Shown: positions 16,069 through 25,726 of the stretch, piece after piece
Layout: each line of letters starts with the position of its first letter
Position numbering within the stretch: the stretch's first letter is position 1
NCBI GenBank assembly: GCA_963698715.1
Contig: CAVORW010000006.1
Location: 220,599 to 284,598, forward strand
Origin: CAWHJB01 sp963698715
Lineage (GTDB): Bacteria; Chloroflexota; Anaerolineae; Anaerolineales; UBA4823
Direction of reading: 5' to 3'
DNA length: 64,000 nt
Notes under the pieces: model-generated
What the model saw: only the letters and a program-made list of their open reading frames with translations
Told to the model about the DNA's origin: nothing
The model's database searches: none
Program-made: the position numbers and the translations under genes

Positions 16069-17817
16069 ATGGCCGAGAATGTGATGCTACAGGAAGCGAT
16101 TGATGCGATCCGTCAGGGTCAGCGGCGTCGTGCTCGCGATCTGCTGACTCGATTGCTGCGCGTTGATCAATCCAACCCTGAATACTGGTTGTGGATGAGC
16201 GCGGTTGTGGATTCCCTCAAAGAGCGAAAATATTGTCTTGAGATGGTTTTGCGTTTGGACCCAGATAACCGGCAGGCGCACAATGGCCTGGTGATGATGG
16301 GTGCTACTGCACCACCTTCCGGTCAGACGCCGGCTGTACTGATCCCGCGCAGATGGAAAGTGGCAGAAGAAGATGTCCCCAAACCGTATGGTTTAAAAGC
16401 GATCTGGTCCAATCCTGTCTTGCGTGGAGCAGTGATTATCGGAATGTCCGTGCTGTTGATCGGGGTGGTTGTTGGAGTTATCTTCTGGAGCGGGCGCACC
16501 AGCCGGGTACGTGCCTGGGTTCCAACGGTAACCCCAGGTCCGCCGCCAACATTTACACCTACTCCAACGCTTATCCCCAGTGGGCGTGAACCGACCGCCA
16601 CCATGATCCCTTTGGATGCCGGTCCTACTCCGTTGGCGATCGTGCTGAATGTCAATTACACAGCCACTCCAGTGTATGTCGCCACTCCGCATCCGATCAG
16701 CGAGGCTTATCGGGCTGGTCAACGCGCTTTTGAACGTGGAGAAATCCAATCCGCGCTCCGCTTCATGCAGCAGGCCAGCCAGGTCGAACCAGCCGCGGCT
16801 GATATTAAATACCATATCGGTGAATTTCTGCGCTTGCAAGGAGATTTTCCGGCTGCAATTGAGGCTTATACGCAGGCCATCGATGTGAATCCCAGGTTTG
16901 CACCTGCATTTCTCGGGCGCGCTCTGGCCCATCTAGCTTTAGAGCAGTTGGATGGAGTCGAACAGGATTTAACCACTGCGATTGAGCGAGATGACCAGTA
17001 TGGGGATGCCTACCTTGAGCGGGCTGCTTTCTGGTTGACTCAGGGCGAATTCGAGGCTGCTCTGGAAGATTTAGATCGTGCTGAGGAGCTGCTGCCCGAA
17101 TCAACCTGGCTGCCTCTCTATCGAGCTGAGATTGCACTGGCCCAGAATGAACCAGAATCAGCGCTTGAGTTGGCTCGCCTGGCAAACGAGAAGGATCTGA
17201 CCTTGCTGCCCGGTTATCTGGTGCTTGGAAAAGCGCTGCTTGCAAACGGTTCTTATAATAAGGCTAATCAAGCCCTGGAAACTTACACCGTATATATGCC
17301 AGATGACGCCGAAGGGTGGCTTGCATTGGGGCAGGCCTATTCTGGTAGTGGCTCTTTCAATGAGGCTCAGATTGCGCTGGATCATGCCATTGAGATTGAC
17401 GAAACGCTGGCACAGGCCTTCGTTGCTCGCGGGCTGGTGTTTATAGAATTGGATGAAGGTCAAAAGGCCGTGAATGATCTCCTTCAGGCGAATCGGATTG
17501 ACCGCCGTTCATTTATCATTAATCTGAACCTTGGGCGAGCACTTGCTGCTGCTGGGCGGTTGAATGAAGCTCGCAGCCAATTCAACACCAGTCTGGATCT
17601 GGCTGACGATGACCTGCAATTAGGCCAGGTCTATTACTGGCGAGCGCAGTTGTTGGAAGCACTCGGCAACCGGCCTGCCGCTCTCCTAGATTGGGAAAAA
17701 CTGGTTGATTTGCCCTCGGAGTCAGTCCCTGAAATATGGATCAGGACAGCTCAGCGCCATCTGATCGATGCAGGGACTGCGCCTGCCAGAACGCCATCTG
17801 CTGGTGAGGAGCAATAA
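16069..17817 (+). CDS. Membrane-anchored TPR-repeat protein
   Basis: 582 residues. A short cytoplasmic TPR-like segment (1-80) is followed by one transmembrane helix at about 122-145, a Pro/Thr-rich linker (150-205) and then about nine tetratricopeptide repeats to residue 560. The arrangement places the main TPR array outside the membrane. AAAGGA before the ATG supports the start. TPR arrays bind partner proteins; the partner is not evident. It diverges from the LysM lipoprotein gene 106 bases away. Confidence 0.8.
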   Translation: MAENVMLQEAIDAIRQGQRRRARDLLTRLLRVDQSNPEYWLWMSAVVDSLKERKYCLEMVLRLDPDNRQAHNGLVMMGATAPPSGQTPAVLIPRRWKVAEEDVPKPYGLKAIWSNPVLRGAVIIGMSVLLIGVVVGVIFWSGRTSRVRAWVPTVTPGPPPTFTPTPTLIPSGREPTATMIPLDAGPTPLAIVLNVNYTATPVYVATPHPISEAYRAGQRAFERGEIQSALRFMQQASQVEPAAADIKYHIGEFLRLQGDFPAAIEAYTQAIDVNPRFAPAFLGRALAHLALEQLDGVEQDLTTAIERDDQYGDAYLERAAFWLTQGEFEAALEDLDRAEELLPESTWLPLYRAEIALAQNEPESALELARLANEKDLTLLPGYLVLGKALLANGSYNKANQALETYTVYMPDDAEGWLALGQAYSGSGSFNEAQIALDHAIEIDETLAQAFVARGLVFIELDEGQKAVNDLLQANRIDRRSFIINLNLGRALAAAGRLNEARSQFNTSLDLADDDLQLGQVYYWRAQLLEALGNRPAALLDWEKLVDLPSESVPEIWIRTAQRHLIDAGTAPARTPSAGEEQ

Positions 17818-18128
17818 CAGCTGCCATAAAAGATCATGACCCTTGTACAATCCTGCCGCTTACTGTTACACTATATTAAGAAACCATTAGAGAAGTTTGC
17901 TAGGGGTAGTTGGTCTGAGATTCGCATGAACTAACAATCACTACCCAATAATTTTATTTACGGGGAGCGCTTAAAAAGAGTAGCTACGGGTTGGAATTAT
18001 TTGGGCGTACGCTCGAATCTTCCGATCCCAATTAAAGCGTACAAGATTTGAGCACTCCTATCAGTAGAACTTCAGGTTCACGTCCAGCTCGTTTCGGGGT
18101 GGTAATTCGATTGCCTGTGTAAGGTGCT
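17818..18128 (+). other. 311-base gap between the TPR and sensor kinase genes, with one hairpin
   Basis: GGGTAGT (17904-17910) pairs with ACTACCC (17940-17946) and is followed by the T-rich AATAATTTTATTT. It might terminate the TPR transcript. The rest shows no coding signal. TAAGG before the ATG at 18129 serves as a weak ribosome binding site. Confidence 0.35.
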
Positions 18129-21100
18129 ATGCGCAAAAAAAGGCGTCCAGCCCGGCATCACTCCCCTCATCTTTATTACCGCTTGCTGGTAACATTGGCA
18201 GGGGGAATCGTATTTCTTTGGATCCTACTTCGCGGGCCCGTTACTATTGATTGGGGGGGCAGCCTGCTCCTGGCCTCGTTCATCTTTGTCCAGGTGATCT
18301 TTGGCTTGCCTGTGTTGAATATGGAAGCAGACCTGACACATGCCATTAGCCTGGGTGGCGGCATGTTGTTTGGCGCGCCAACTGCTGCATTGGGAGCTGC
18401 AGGTGGGATGCTGCTTGGCTCAGCAGCGCGCGCGTTCGCCGCCAGAAAGACTGAAAATGGGGCGCGAGCGGAAAAACCAGATTACTGGAATTGGTTTTTT
18501 GAGGCCGGCATCCAGATCATTGCTCTCGGCGTGGCCTGGTGGGCTATGGGCTCAAAGGTCGTTTTTCAGTCCGCAAACCCGAGCCAGATGTTTGGCGAAC
18601 CGTCCACTCGCATAACGGTCGGCATCCTGGCCTTCTATATTGTCCATGCAAGCCTGGCTGTAGGGAAATATTGGTTTGCCTGGCAGGAACAACCAGGCAG
18701 CCGGTCCGATTGGTGGACGCTTATAGCAGTTGAACTGCTGCCGGTGCCATTGTTATGGTTTGCGGTCCTGAGTTATCCGACAGTGGGTGTTGGTGCGCTG
18801 CTGGTCTTGGGCAGTGTCCTGGCCTTGGTTCAAGTCCTGGTTTTCCGGATCCACCGGGGCCGTAAAGACCTGGCCCGCCGGATGAAAGAGCTACTCACTT
18901 TACAAAGGGTCAGCGATGTCTTGCGGTCCACGCTCGATCTGGAAAGCTTGCTTGGGGTCATCCACCTGCAGGTGACCGAACTTCTTGGTGTGGACAGCTT
19001 TTATGTGGCGCTTTACGAGCCAGAAGATGACAGCCTTTGGTATCCGCTGGCAGTAAAACTCGGTGAACACGAGCACTGGCCAGACCGGGCGTTGGAAGAT
19101 CGCTTGACTGATCGCGTCATCCGGGAGGGATTGCCGATCCGGTTGAACGATCTCTCCCCGGAGCAGATGGCAGCCCTTAATTTACCGATCGGTGATGGCC
19201 CACCCAAGGCCTGGATTGGTGTCCCGCTGGTTTCATCGGAGCGAACGATCGGCTGTCTGGCTTTATTTTCATTAGATGAAGAGACTGAGTTCACCCAGGC
19301 AGATCAGGATCTGTTGTCGACCCTTTCTGGGCAGATCAGCGTGGCGATCGAGAACGCCCTATTGTATCGCCAGACACAGCGGCGCACCGCCCAGTTGGAA
19401 ATGTTAAACCAGGTTGGCAGCCTGTTATCAGCCAGCCTGGATCCACAGGAAGTTCTGACTCAAGTCTGTCAATCGGTCACGCAAGTTGGGGGCGCGGGTC
19501 GCAGCGCCATATACCTGCTGGATCCTGATCGGGCGGAAGTCTGGCTGGCTTATGCCCACCGCCTTTCCGATCGTTTTGTGGGTGAAAATCGTTCGTTTTC
19601 GGTTGCAAAAGAATCTCGTACCCAATGCCTCCTGACTGGACGGCCCGACCTTAAGGCGAATATCCAAAGCGAAGGGATCAACCGGAATTTCAGCGCATCT
19701 CTGTCTGCCGAAGGCATCACGGCCTATGGCGACTTTCCAATGGTTACCCCTGAAGGACAGATCGGTTTTCTATCGGTATATTATGATTCTCCCCATCCAT
19801 TTACGTCCGATGAAATTGAACTGTTACAAACCCTGGCATCTGAGGCAGCCCTGGCGGTGTCAAATGCCCGGTTGTACGCCCGTACAGACCTGGCCCTCTC
19901 GCGACGTGCCAACCAGCTCTCGATATTGGAAGCAGTCGGACGAGAATTGGCCGCCGCAACTCATTCGGACCGTTTATTCGAGATGATCTTGAATTATGCT
20001 CGTGAGTACACAAATTCTGAATGGGGCCGGCTGGCATTGTACGAAGAAGAAAGCCAGATGATGGACGTAAAAGCGACGGTGGGATATCAGAAGGTGCCCA
20101 ACCAAATCCCGGTCAGTCAGGGTCTTTCCGGTAAAGCAATCCGAACAAGACAAATGATCAACCAGGGGGACGTGCGCAGCGATCCGGATCATCTTGACCT
20201 ATCTGAAGGACAGGCTCTATCTCAGTTGAGCATCCCATTATTACATGAAGGACGGGTGTTGGGTGTTCTGACCCTGGAGACATCCCAGCAGGATGGCTAC
20301 AGCACAAACGACCAATCCTTCGTCGCCCAACTGGCTAATCAGGCCGCGATCGCAGTCATCAACGCTGACTTATATCAAGAAGTCCAACAACGCTTGCGCC
20401 AGCAAACGACCCTGTACCAGGTTAGTACTCGTTTAGCTGGCAATCTGGACACTGCCAGTGTGGTGGACGTACTTTATCAGAGCGTGACTGCGGTAACCGA
20501 CAGACCCAAGGCGGTAGGGATTTACCTGTGGAATGAGGCAGAGAGCCAATACGTATTATCCAAACCTTCATCCCAGGCTACCCAACCCATTTTGGGCGGC
20601 GGCAATTTGCCAGAAATGCTGTCGCCTAATGATCTAGGTGAGCTTTTTCCCAGACTAACAGAAGCAAACCTGATCGAACTCTCGGTCGGTATGGCCATTC
20701 CTATTGTGTTACGACGAGCTATGTCGGGTCATGCCCTCACAATTCTGCCGTTAGTGGCCAGCCAACAAATTTTGGGGCTGGTAATGTTCTACCATCAAGG
20801 CAACTATCGAGCCTCTACTGAACGCCTCTCCAACGAAAAGCGGCAATTTTTACTGGCCATTACCAGCCAGGGCGCGATTGCCTTGCAAAATGCCAGCCTG
20901 TTTGCGGATGTCTCCCAGGGACGCGATCGCTTGGCGGCCGTGCTGAATTCAGTCCGAGAAGGCATCATCATGATCGGGTTGAGCGGGCAAGTCATTCTGG
21001 TCAATGAAGCTGCTCAAATGCTGATCGATCTACCTGAAACGCGACTGATTGGTACTCGACTGGCTCTCCTGGAAGAAAACGCCCTGGCTCGTTTGGGTTA

Positions 21101-22016
21101 TACCGGACAGGCGGTAAGCTTGTTGGTGAACTCTCTCGGAGACGAAACTGGCGATCAGGAACCGGTGCAGCACGCGCATGATCGCCACACATATAAAATT
21201 ACTGGAAGTGAGATTGAACGATACTTCGAAAGAATGTCGCTGCCAGTCAAAGGCAGTTTTGGGCAGGCGATTGGTTGGATTATCGTTTTGCGGGATGTAA
21301 CCGAAGAGGTGCGTATAGCTGAAGCCAGAGAAATGATAACTGAGACCCTGGTTCACGATTTGCGTTCGCCTCTCTCAGCAGTGTTAGGCGCCCTGGATGT
21401 GATGAGTGAGAATATCCAGACAGAAAACCAGTCAGATGTATTTCCGCAGGCGTTTCAATTGGCTCGCCGCAGCTCCCGACGGGTAATGGGCATGGTGGAG
21501 TCGTTGCTGGACATTTCCCGGATGCAGGCCGGTAGTATGGACCTGAACCGCACTTCGGTCAATCTGCCAGCCCTGGTTATCAATATCCTGGTAGATTTCA
21601 CACCCCAAGCGCAAGATTACGGAGTTGAGCTGGTCAACACATTGCCGCCCGATTTACCCGCGACCTGGGCTGATCAGAGCAAGCTTTCCAGGATCCTGGT
21701 CAATCTGTTGGACAACGCCCTTAAGTTCACGCCAGCGGGGGGGCGAATTATTCTTTCGGCTGAGCTATCGCCGGTAGACATGCTGACTGTCAGGATTTCC
21801 GACACCGGACCGGGCATTCCGGTCGAGTTTCGAGAGAAGATATTCGAGCGTTTCACTCAGGTCCCAGGCCAGCGCGGCCGCCGGCGAGGATCCGGTTTAG
21901 GACTGACTTTCTGCCGTTTAGCTGTAGAAGCTCACGGTGGCAAAATTTGGGTAGAAAGCAATCCGGGTGGGGGGAGTGTGTTTCATTTTACTTTACCGGT
22001 CGAACCTGATGGTTGA
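18129..22016 (+). CDS. Multi-GAF, PAS sensor histidine kinase with polytopic N-terminus
   Basis: 1295 residues. About seven hydrophobic helices (residues 15-240) form a membrane sensor-like module. Four GAF-type domains follow (about 260-410, 430-585, 600-755, 765-945), each introduced by a repeated coiled segment such as LQRVSDVLRSTLDLESLL. A PAS domain lies near 950-1060, then the HisKA domain with phospho-acceptor VHDLRSPLS (His about 1076) and an HATPase with DNALKF, DTGPGIP and GSGLGLTF. It should autophosphorylate on a signal and pass phosphate to a response regulator; none is adjacent, so the partner is elsewhere, perhaps the REC proteins at 32.5 or 40.5 kb. Confidence 0.88.
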   Translation: MRKKRRPARHHSPHLYYRLLVTLAGGIVFLWILLRGPVTIDWGGSLLLASFIFVQVIFGLPVLNMEADLTHAISLGGGMLFGAPTAALGAAGGMLLGSAARAFAARKTENGARAEKPDYWNWFFEAGIQIIALGVAWWAMGSKVVFQSANPSQMFGEPSTRITVGILAFYIVHASLAVGKYWFAWQEQPGSRSDWWTLIAVELLPVPLLWFAVLSYPTVGVGALLVLGSVLALVQVLVFRIHRGRKDLARRMKELLTLQRVSDVLRSTLDLESLLGVIHLQVTELLGVDSFYVALYEPEDDSLWYPLAVKLGEHEHWPDRALEDRLTDRVIREGLPIRLNDLSPEQMAALNLPIGDGPPKAWIGVPLVSSERTIGCLALFSLDEETEFTQADQDLLSTLSGQISVAIENALLYRQTQRRTAQLEMLNQVGSLLSASLDPQEVLTQVCQSVTQVGGAGRSAIYLLDPDRAEVWLAYAHRLSDRFVGENRSFSVAKESRTQCLLTGRPDLKANIQSEGINRNFSASLSAEGITAYGDFPMVTPEGQIGFLSVYYDSPHPFTSDEIELLQTLASEAALAVSNARLYARTDLALSRRANQLSILEAVGRELAAATHSDRLFEMILNYAREYTNSEWGRLALYEEESQMMDVKATVGYQKVPNQIPVSQGLSGKAIRTRQMINQGDVRSDPDHLDLSEGQALSQLSIPLLHEGRVLGVLTLETSQQDGYSTNDQSFVAQLANQAAIAVINADLYQEVQQRLRQQTTLYQVSTRLAGNLDTASVVDVLYQSVTAVTDRPKAVGIYLWNEAESQYVLSKPSSQATQPILGGGNLPEMLSPNDLGELFPRLTEANLIELSVGMAIPIVLRRAMSGHALTILPLVASQQILGLVMFYHQGNYRASTERLSNEKRQFLLAITSQGAIALQNASLFADVSQGRDRLAAVLNSVREGIIMIGLSGQVILVNEAAQMLIDLPETRLIGTRLALLEENALARLGYTGQAVSLLVNSLGDETGDQEPVQHAHDRHTYKITGSEIERYFERMSLPVKGSFGQAIGWIIVLRDVTEEVRIAEAREMITETLVHDLRSPLSAVLGALDVMSENIQTENQSDVFPQAFQLARRSSRRVMGMVESLLDISRMQAGSMDLNRTSVNLPALVINILVDFTPQAQDYGVELVNTLPPDLPATWADQSKLSRILVNLLDNALKFTPAGGRIILSAELSPVDMLTVRISDTGPGIPVEFREKIFERFTQVPGQRGRRRGSGLGLTFCRLAVEAHGGKIWVESNPGGGSVFHFTLPVEPDG

Positions 22017-22070
22017 CCAGCCCGGATAGTTCTCAGTTGTATGAGTTTTATTAGCATTGCTTAGGGCCTC

Positions 22071-22099
22071 TTGTCAGGCTCTTTCAGGCGCGCTATAAT
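22071..22099 (+). promoter_or_regulatory. Promoter of the FmdB-type gene
   Basis: TTGTCA (22071-22076), 17-base spacer, perfect TATAAT (22094-22099); the mRNA would carry a leader of about 35 bases with GAGGT before the ATG. Confidence 0.7.
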
Positions 22100-22142
22100 C
22101 TCATTTTGCAGGTTAATGGATTTTTTGAACTAGAGGTTCGTT

Positions 22143-22454
22143 ATGCCAACTTACACCTATCGGTGCGAAAGCTGCGGCGTGCAGTTTGAAAAACATCAAA
22201 AATTTACAGATGCACCTTTGGTTAAGTGCCCAGAGTGCAGTAAAAAGACCCTTCGCAAGGTTTACCTACCGGTTGGGATTGTCTTTAAAGGCTCAGGTTT
22301 TTATGCTACGGACCACAGATCGCCGTCCGGAGCGCCTCGGCATGCAACCGGCAAGGCAGAAGAAGGAGAGGGTACACCCAAGCCGGCTGAAAATGATGCT
22401 CAACCGGCCAAGACGGAAACCAAGCCAGAATCAAGTAAATCTAGCGAGAATTAA
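22143..22454 (+). CDS. FmdB-family zinc ribbon protein
   Basis: 103 residues. The N-terminal 45 residues form the FmdB/CxxC zinc ribbon: MPTYTYRCESCG and VKCPECSKK give two Cys pairs. A conserved GFYATDHR segment follows, and then a charged, Pro/Lys-rich tail of about 45 residues that is probably disordered. Members are called putative regulators after an early link to the formamidase regulator FmdB, but the role is not established. It has its own promoter and is followed by a strong terminator. Confidence 0.85.
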   Translation: MPTYTYRCESCGVQFEKHQKFTDAPLVKCPECSKKTLRKVYLPVGIVFKGSGFYATDHRSPSGAPRHATGKAEEGEGTPKPAENDAQPAKTETKPESSKSSEN

Positions 22455-22491
22455 TTCCATCAGTCGTTTGATCAGATGTGCTGCAAATACC

Positions 22492-22525
22492 AAAGGGTTG
22501 CCCGCATAAGCTCCGGCAACCCTTT
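22492..22525 (+). terminator. Intrinsic terminator after the FmdB-type gene
   Basis: Perfect 11-bp stem, AAAGGGTTGCC (22492-22502) with GGCAACCCTTT (22515-22525), 12-base loop. The tail is short (TTTCTGCATTT). Confidence 0.7.
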
Positions 22526-22673
22526 CTGCATTTACAGGAGACACTCTACGGATAAAGAGAAGCAGAGATCTGCAAGATTTAATAGCCCCAATCTTTAAGT
22601 GGTCTTTCAAATCAAGTAATTGTTTGTTTTCTCACGCTAGTTGAAAAGCAGTTGGTAAATCCGTACTTCACTC

Positions 22674-22704
22674 TTGACTCTCCAGCGGCTGGAGGGTGTA
22701 TCCT
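22674..22704 (+). promoter_or_regulatory. MerR-type promoter/operator with 19-bp spacer
   Basis: TTGACT (22674-22679) and TATCCT (22699-22704) are 19 bases apart, the overlong spacer that MerR regulators untwist. The spacer holds the dyad CTCCAGC-g-GCTGGAG (22680-22694), similar to known MerR-family operators of the ACTCTCC...GGAGGGT type. The following gene is itself a MerR regulator, so autoregulation is likely. The rest of the gap from 22526 holds nothing else I can support. Confidence 0.8.
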
Positions 22705-22752
22705 ATGGGTGAGGATCTTCTATCTAATTTACAGAGCTGCTTGAGATCGTAA

Positions 22753-24087
22753 ATGTATAAGATTGGTGACTTTTCAAAACTGAGCCGGGTACCAGTCAAG
22801 ACGCTGCGTTATTATGATGAGATAGGTTTGTTCAAGCCCAGAGGCATTAATCGTTTCACTCGTTATCGTTACTATGCCCTGGAACAGCTTCCGGAGCTCT
22901 ACCGAATCTTGAGCCTGAAAGAGTTGGGTTTTACGCTAGAACAAATCAACCAGCTACTGTCAGGTGACCTGACTAACAGGCAATTGCTGAGGATGCTGCG
23001 TTCTAGAAAGGACGAGATCTCGGGGCAGATCCAGCAGGCTGAGGCACAGAAAGCCCAAATTGACATCCGGATCCAACAGATGGAGCAAGAAGGACAGTTG
23101 GTTCATCGAGATATTGTTCTGAAACAAGAACATGCCCAATGGGTGGCATCAGCCGATGGAATCCTGGCACATTATGACCAGGCAGAGTTCGTCCTCCAGC
23201 AACTATTCAGCCATATCAATAAATTCATGGATGAATTGGGTTTGAGCACCTCTGGCCCGCTCATCGTGCTTTATCCCGAGGAAGAGAGCGGGGAAGAAAG
23301 GCAACAAATTGAAGCAGCCACACCTATCCCAGCTGCCATTCTAAAGTCGCTGCCACCCTCGACTGGCTCTGTTCGGGTCTATCAACTGCCAGCTGAAATG
23401 AGTCTGGCTACGATTGTCCATCAGGGAAGTCTGGTAACGGTTGGAGAGGCTTACCGCATCCTGATCGAATGGATGCACGTCATGAAATACCGGCAATCCG
23501 GGCCGGTGCGTGAAGTTTTCCTGCGATTTCCAGAGCCGGGTCAGCCTGGGCAGTGCTTTCTAGAAATCCAGATTCCCGTCCGTCCAACGGAACAGGAGGA
23601 TAAGATTATGAAATCCAAGATCATTAGCCTGGACGCATTTCAGGTCGTCGGAATGCGCTATTTCGGAAAAAACGAACATAACGAAATCAGCGAGCTTTGG
23701 GATAAATTCATGCCACGCCTGGATGAGATCCAGCATCAGGCTCCCGGTCCGGCAGTCTCATATGGTGTCTGCACCGGTGGGGAGGTAGGCGAGGCATTCG
23801 AATATATTGCCGCTCTTCCGGTCAGCCGGATAGATGATATTCCTGCGGGCATGGTCGGCAAAAGCTTGCCTGCCCAAACGTACGTGGTGATGGAAGCACA
23901 CGGTCTGGCTGATATTGGATCAACCTATGAGAGGATTTTGGAAGAATGGCTGCCTGGCTCTGGCTACCAGCCTGTAAAAGGACCAGATTTCGAACTTTAC
24001 CAGATAGATTTTAATCCTGATGACCCATCTTCCCCGATTTATATTTATTACCCGATCCAAAAGGCCGATCTGGTTATAAAAGGCTGA
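22753..24087 (+). CDS. MerR-family regulator with two GyrI-like effector regions
   Basis: 444 residues. Residues 1-70 are a MerR winged helix (YKIGDFSKLSRVPVKTLRYYDEIGL), followed by the dimerising coiled coil (75-120). Residues about 130-285 resemble a divergent GyrI/BmrR-like ligand domain. A second, better-preserved GyrI-like domain starts near 292 (SKIISLDAFQVVGMRYFGK) and runs to the end. Most BmrR-type regulators are 270-290 residues with one such domain. The protein would bind a hydrophobic or cationic ligand and activate the 19-bp-spacer promoter just upstream. The internal ATG near 23608 could reflect a former separate gene, but the frame is continuous. Confidence 0.85.
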   Translation: MYKIGDFSKLSRVPVKTLRYYDEIGLFKPRGINRFTRYRYYALEQLPELYRILSLKELGFTLEQINQLLSGDLTNRQLLRMLRSRKDEISGQIQQAEAQKAQIDIRIQQMEQEGQLVHRDIVLKQEHAQWVASADGILAHYDQAEFVLQQLFSHINKFMDELGLSTSGPLIVLYPEEESGEERQQIEAATPIPAAILKSLPPSTGSVRVYQLPAEMSLATIVHQGSLVTVGEAYRILIEWMHVMKYRQSGPVREVFLRFPEPGQPGQCFLEIQIPVRPTEQEDKIMKSKIISLDAFQVVGMRYFGKNEHNEISELWDKFMPRLDEIQHQAPGPAVSYGVCTGGEVGEAFEYIAALPVSRIDDIPAGMVGKSLPAQTYVVMEAHGLADIGSTYERILEEWLPGSGYQPVKGPDFELYQIDFNPDDPSSPIYIYYPIQKADLVIKG

Positions 24088-24195
24088 GCAGTCAGATCGA
24101 GCTGGATATCCTGATGGGGTAGTTGGTTTTCCCGGGACCCATCAGGTGCTATCTGCAACAAACAATACGCACCTCCAGATTGTGGCAGCCTATCT

Positions 24196-24663
24196 ATGTT
24201 AAAATCTGCAGCGTTTTCCTCATGCCGGACTTATCGCTACGCGCTTTGGCGCATCTGGCAACCGCAAGAGCCGCAGTTGTTATTTATAGGGTTGAATCCA
24301 TCCACAGCAGATGAACAGGCGGACGATCCTACGATCCGCCGCTGCCTGGGATACGCCCAGGATTGGGGCTATGGAGGCATAACAGTCGCCAACCTGTTTG
24401 CCTGCCGCACCTCTGATCCGGCAGTCTTACGTGCTGAAGAGGACCCCGTGGGACCGGAAAATGATCGCTGGCTGCAGGTATTAGCCGATCAGGCCGGGCT
24501 TGTGGTTGCAGCCTGGGGAAATCACGGCATGTTCCGCGGCCGCTGGAAGGAGGTGGCCGCAATCTTTAGTGAGCTGCATTGTTTGGAGCTCACCCGACTC
24601 GCCCAACCTCGCCATCCCTTGTATACCCGGAAAAGTAGCCTCCCAATACGCTGGCAGCCATAA
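24196..24663 (+). CDS. DUF1643 domain protein
   Basis: 155 residues with the DUF1643 signature LLFIGLNPSTADEQADDPT and later AWGNHG. The family is widespread, soluble and of unknown function; the conserved Asn/Asp residues have suggested a nucleic-acid or nucleotide-related enzyme, but that is not shown. The ATG at 24196 has no strong ribosome binding site. It sits between a MerR regulator and a methyltransferase without evident operon linkage. Confidence 0.8.
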   Translation: MLKSAAFSSCRTYRYALWRIWQPQEPQLLFIGLNPSTADEQADDPTIRRCLGYAQDWGYGGITVANLFACRTSDPAVLRAEEDPVGPENDRWLQVLADQAGLVVAAWGNHGMFRGRWKEVAAIFSELHCLELTRLAQPRHPLYTRKSSLPIRWQP

Positions 24664-24789
24664 ATCATTCGAGCATGTGGGGGCCAGGCGGTTTCCCGGC
24701 CCCAGCCACAAACATTTTTCTTGCCGCCACTCCAAGAGCGTCAGTCTACTAAAAGTTAGCCATTCATAGAGATAGTGTTATCATCCATC

Positions 24790-24809
24790 TACTGACCATC
24801 TGGTCAGTA
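24790..24809 (+). promoter_or_regulatory. TetR-type palindromic operator
   Basis: A 9-bp perfect inverted repeat, TACTGACCA-TC-TGGTCAGTA, overlapping the leader of the methyltransferase gene just before its AAGGAAGG ribosome binding site. Length and symmetry are typical of TetR-family operators, and a broken TetR gene lies directly downstream of the methyltransferase. Confidence 0.6.
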
Positions 24810-24817
24810 AGGAAGGC

Positions 24818-25726
24818 ATGATGGCTAAAAACTTAATATTTGAGCAACACCTGCCGAAAGTAAAGCTGTCGGATGTTGGGTCAACTTCATTGCTGACGTT
24901 GTACTGCCATGCGATTGAAAGCCAGTCGCCGAATCCAATATTGAAAGACCCTGAGGCCGAAAAAATCGCCTCCCGCCTGGACCCGGTCTTAGAGCAGTCT
25001 CAGGATCAACTGCTGCGCTCTCTAGCCCAGCGCAAGCTAAGATCCCAGCTCGTTGTCCACATCGCCCTGCGAGCCGCAAAGTACGATGAATACGCGCGCC
25101 AGTTTTTATATCAGAACCCTAAGGCGGCAATCGTCGATATCGGTTGTGGGATGGACACCCGCTTTTTCCGAGTCGACAACGGGGAAATGCAGTACTTTGA
25201 CCTGGATCTGCCTGAAATAATCGATGTCAAATGCCAGCTGCTTCAAGAAAGTGATCGTTACCATATGCTGGCGCGTTCAGTTTTTGATTATGATTGGATG
25301 GCAGAGGTTAAAAAACATGGGGATCGTCCGGTAATGTTTCTGGCCGAGGGAGTATTTATGTATCTGGAACCAGATCATGTTAAAGACCTGGTTATCGAGC
25401 TGCAAAAGCAGTTTCCGGGATCAGAACTGATCTGTGAGGTCTTCAACAGCTTATGGCTGCGCAATCCGCTCAAAGCAATGAGCAAAATGAAGATGCAGCG
25501 CCAGCTTAATTTAGGCGCTGGAGCTGAATTCCAATTCGGGATCGCCGGCAGCAAAGATATGGAAGGCTGGTGCGATGGGATTGAATTCTTGGACGACTGG
25601 TCTTATTTCCAATCCGATAACGAAAAACTGGGTTGGATGCGCCTGATGCGCCATATCGGTTTCATGAACAAAGTTCAGTGGACGGTCCACTACCGGCTAA
25701 ATCCCCCTAGAAAACAATCTGCTTGA
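24818..25726 (+). CDS. Class I SAM-dependent methyltransferase, leucine carboxyl methyltransferase-like family
   Basis: 302 residues. The SAM motif AAIVDIGCGMDTRFFR lies near 105-119, followed by YFDLDLPEIIDVK and FLAEGVFMYLEP, the pattern of the LCM/PPM1-like bacterial family (O-methyltransferases, several in polyketide pathways). AAGGAAGG precedes the tandem ATGs at 24818 and 24821; the first is used here. The gene is preceded by a palindromic TetR-type operator and followed by the remains of a TetR regulator. The substrate is unknown. Confidence 0.8.
   Translation: MMAKNLIFEQHLPKVKLSDVGSTSLLTLYCHAIESQSPNPILKDPEAEKIASRLDPVLEQSQDQLLRSLAQRKLRSQLVVHIALRAAKYDEYARQFLYQNPKAAIVDIGCGMDTRFFRVDNGEMQYFDLDLPEIIDVKCQLLQESDRYHMLARSVFDYDWMAEVKKHGDRPVMFLAEGVFMYLEPDHVKDLVIELQKQFPGSELICEVFNSLWLRNPLKAMSKMKMQRQLNLGAGAEFQFGIAGSKDMEGWCDGIEFLDDWSYFQSDNEKLGWMRLMRHIGFMNKVQWTVHYRLNPPRKQSA

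Noticed and set aside
17904..17946. CTGAGA-containing hairpin considered as a second TPP riboswitch
   Set aside because: The second half of the THI core (CCTGAT...GGTAAT) is missing and the downstream gene is a sensor kinase.
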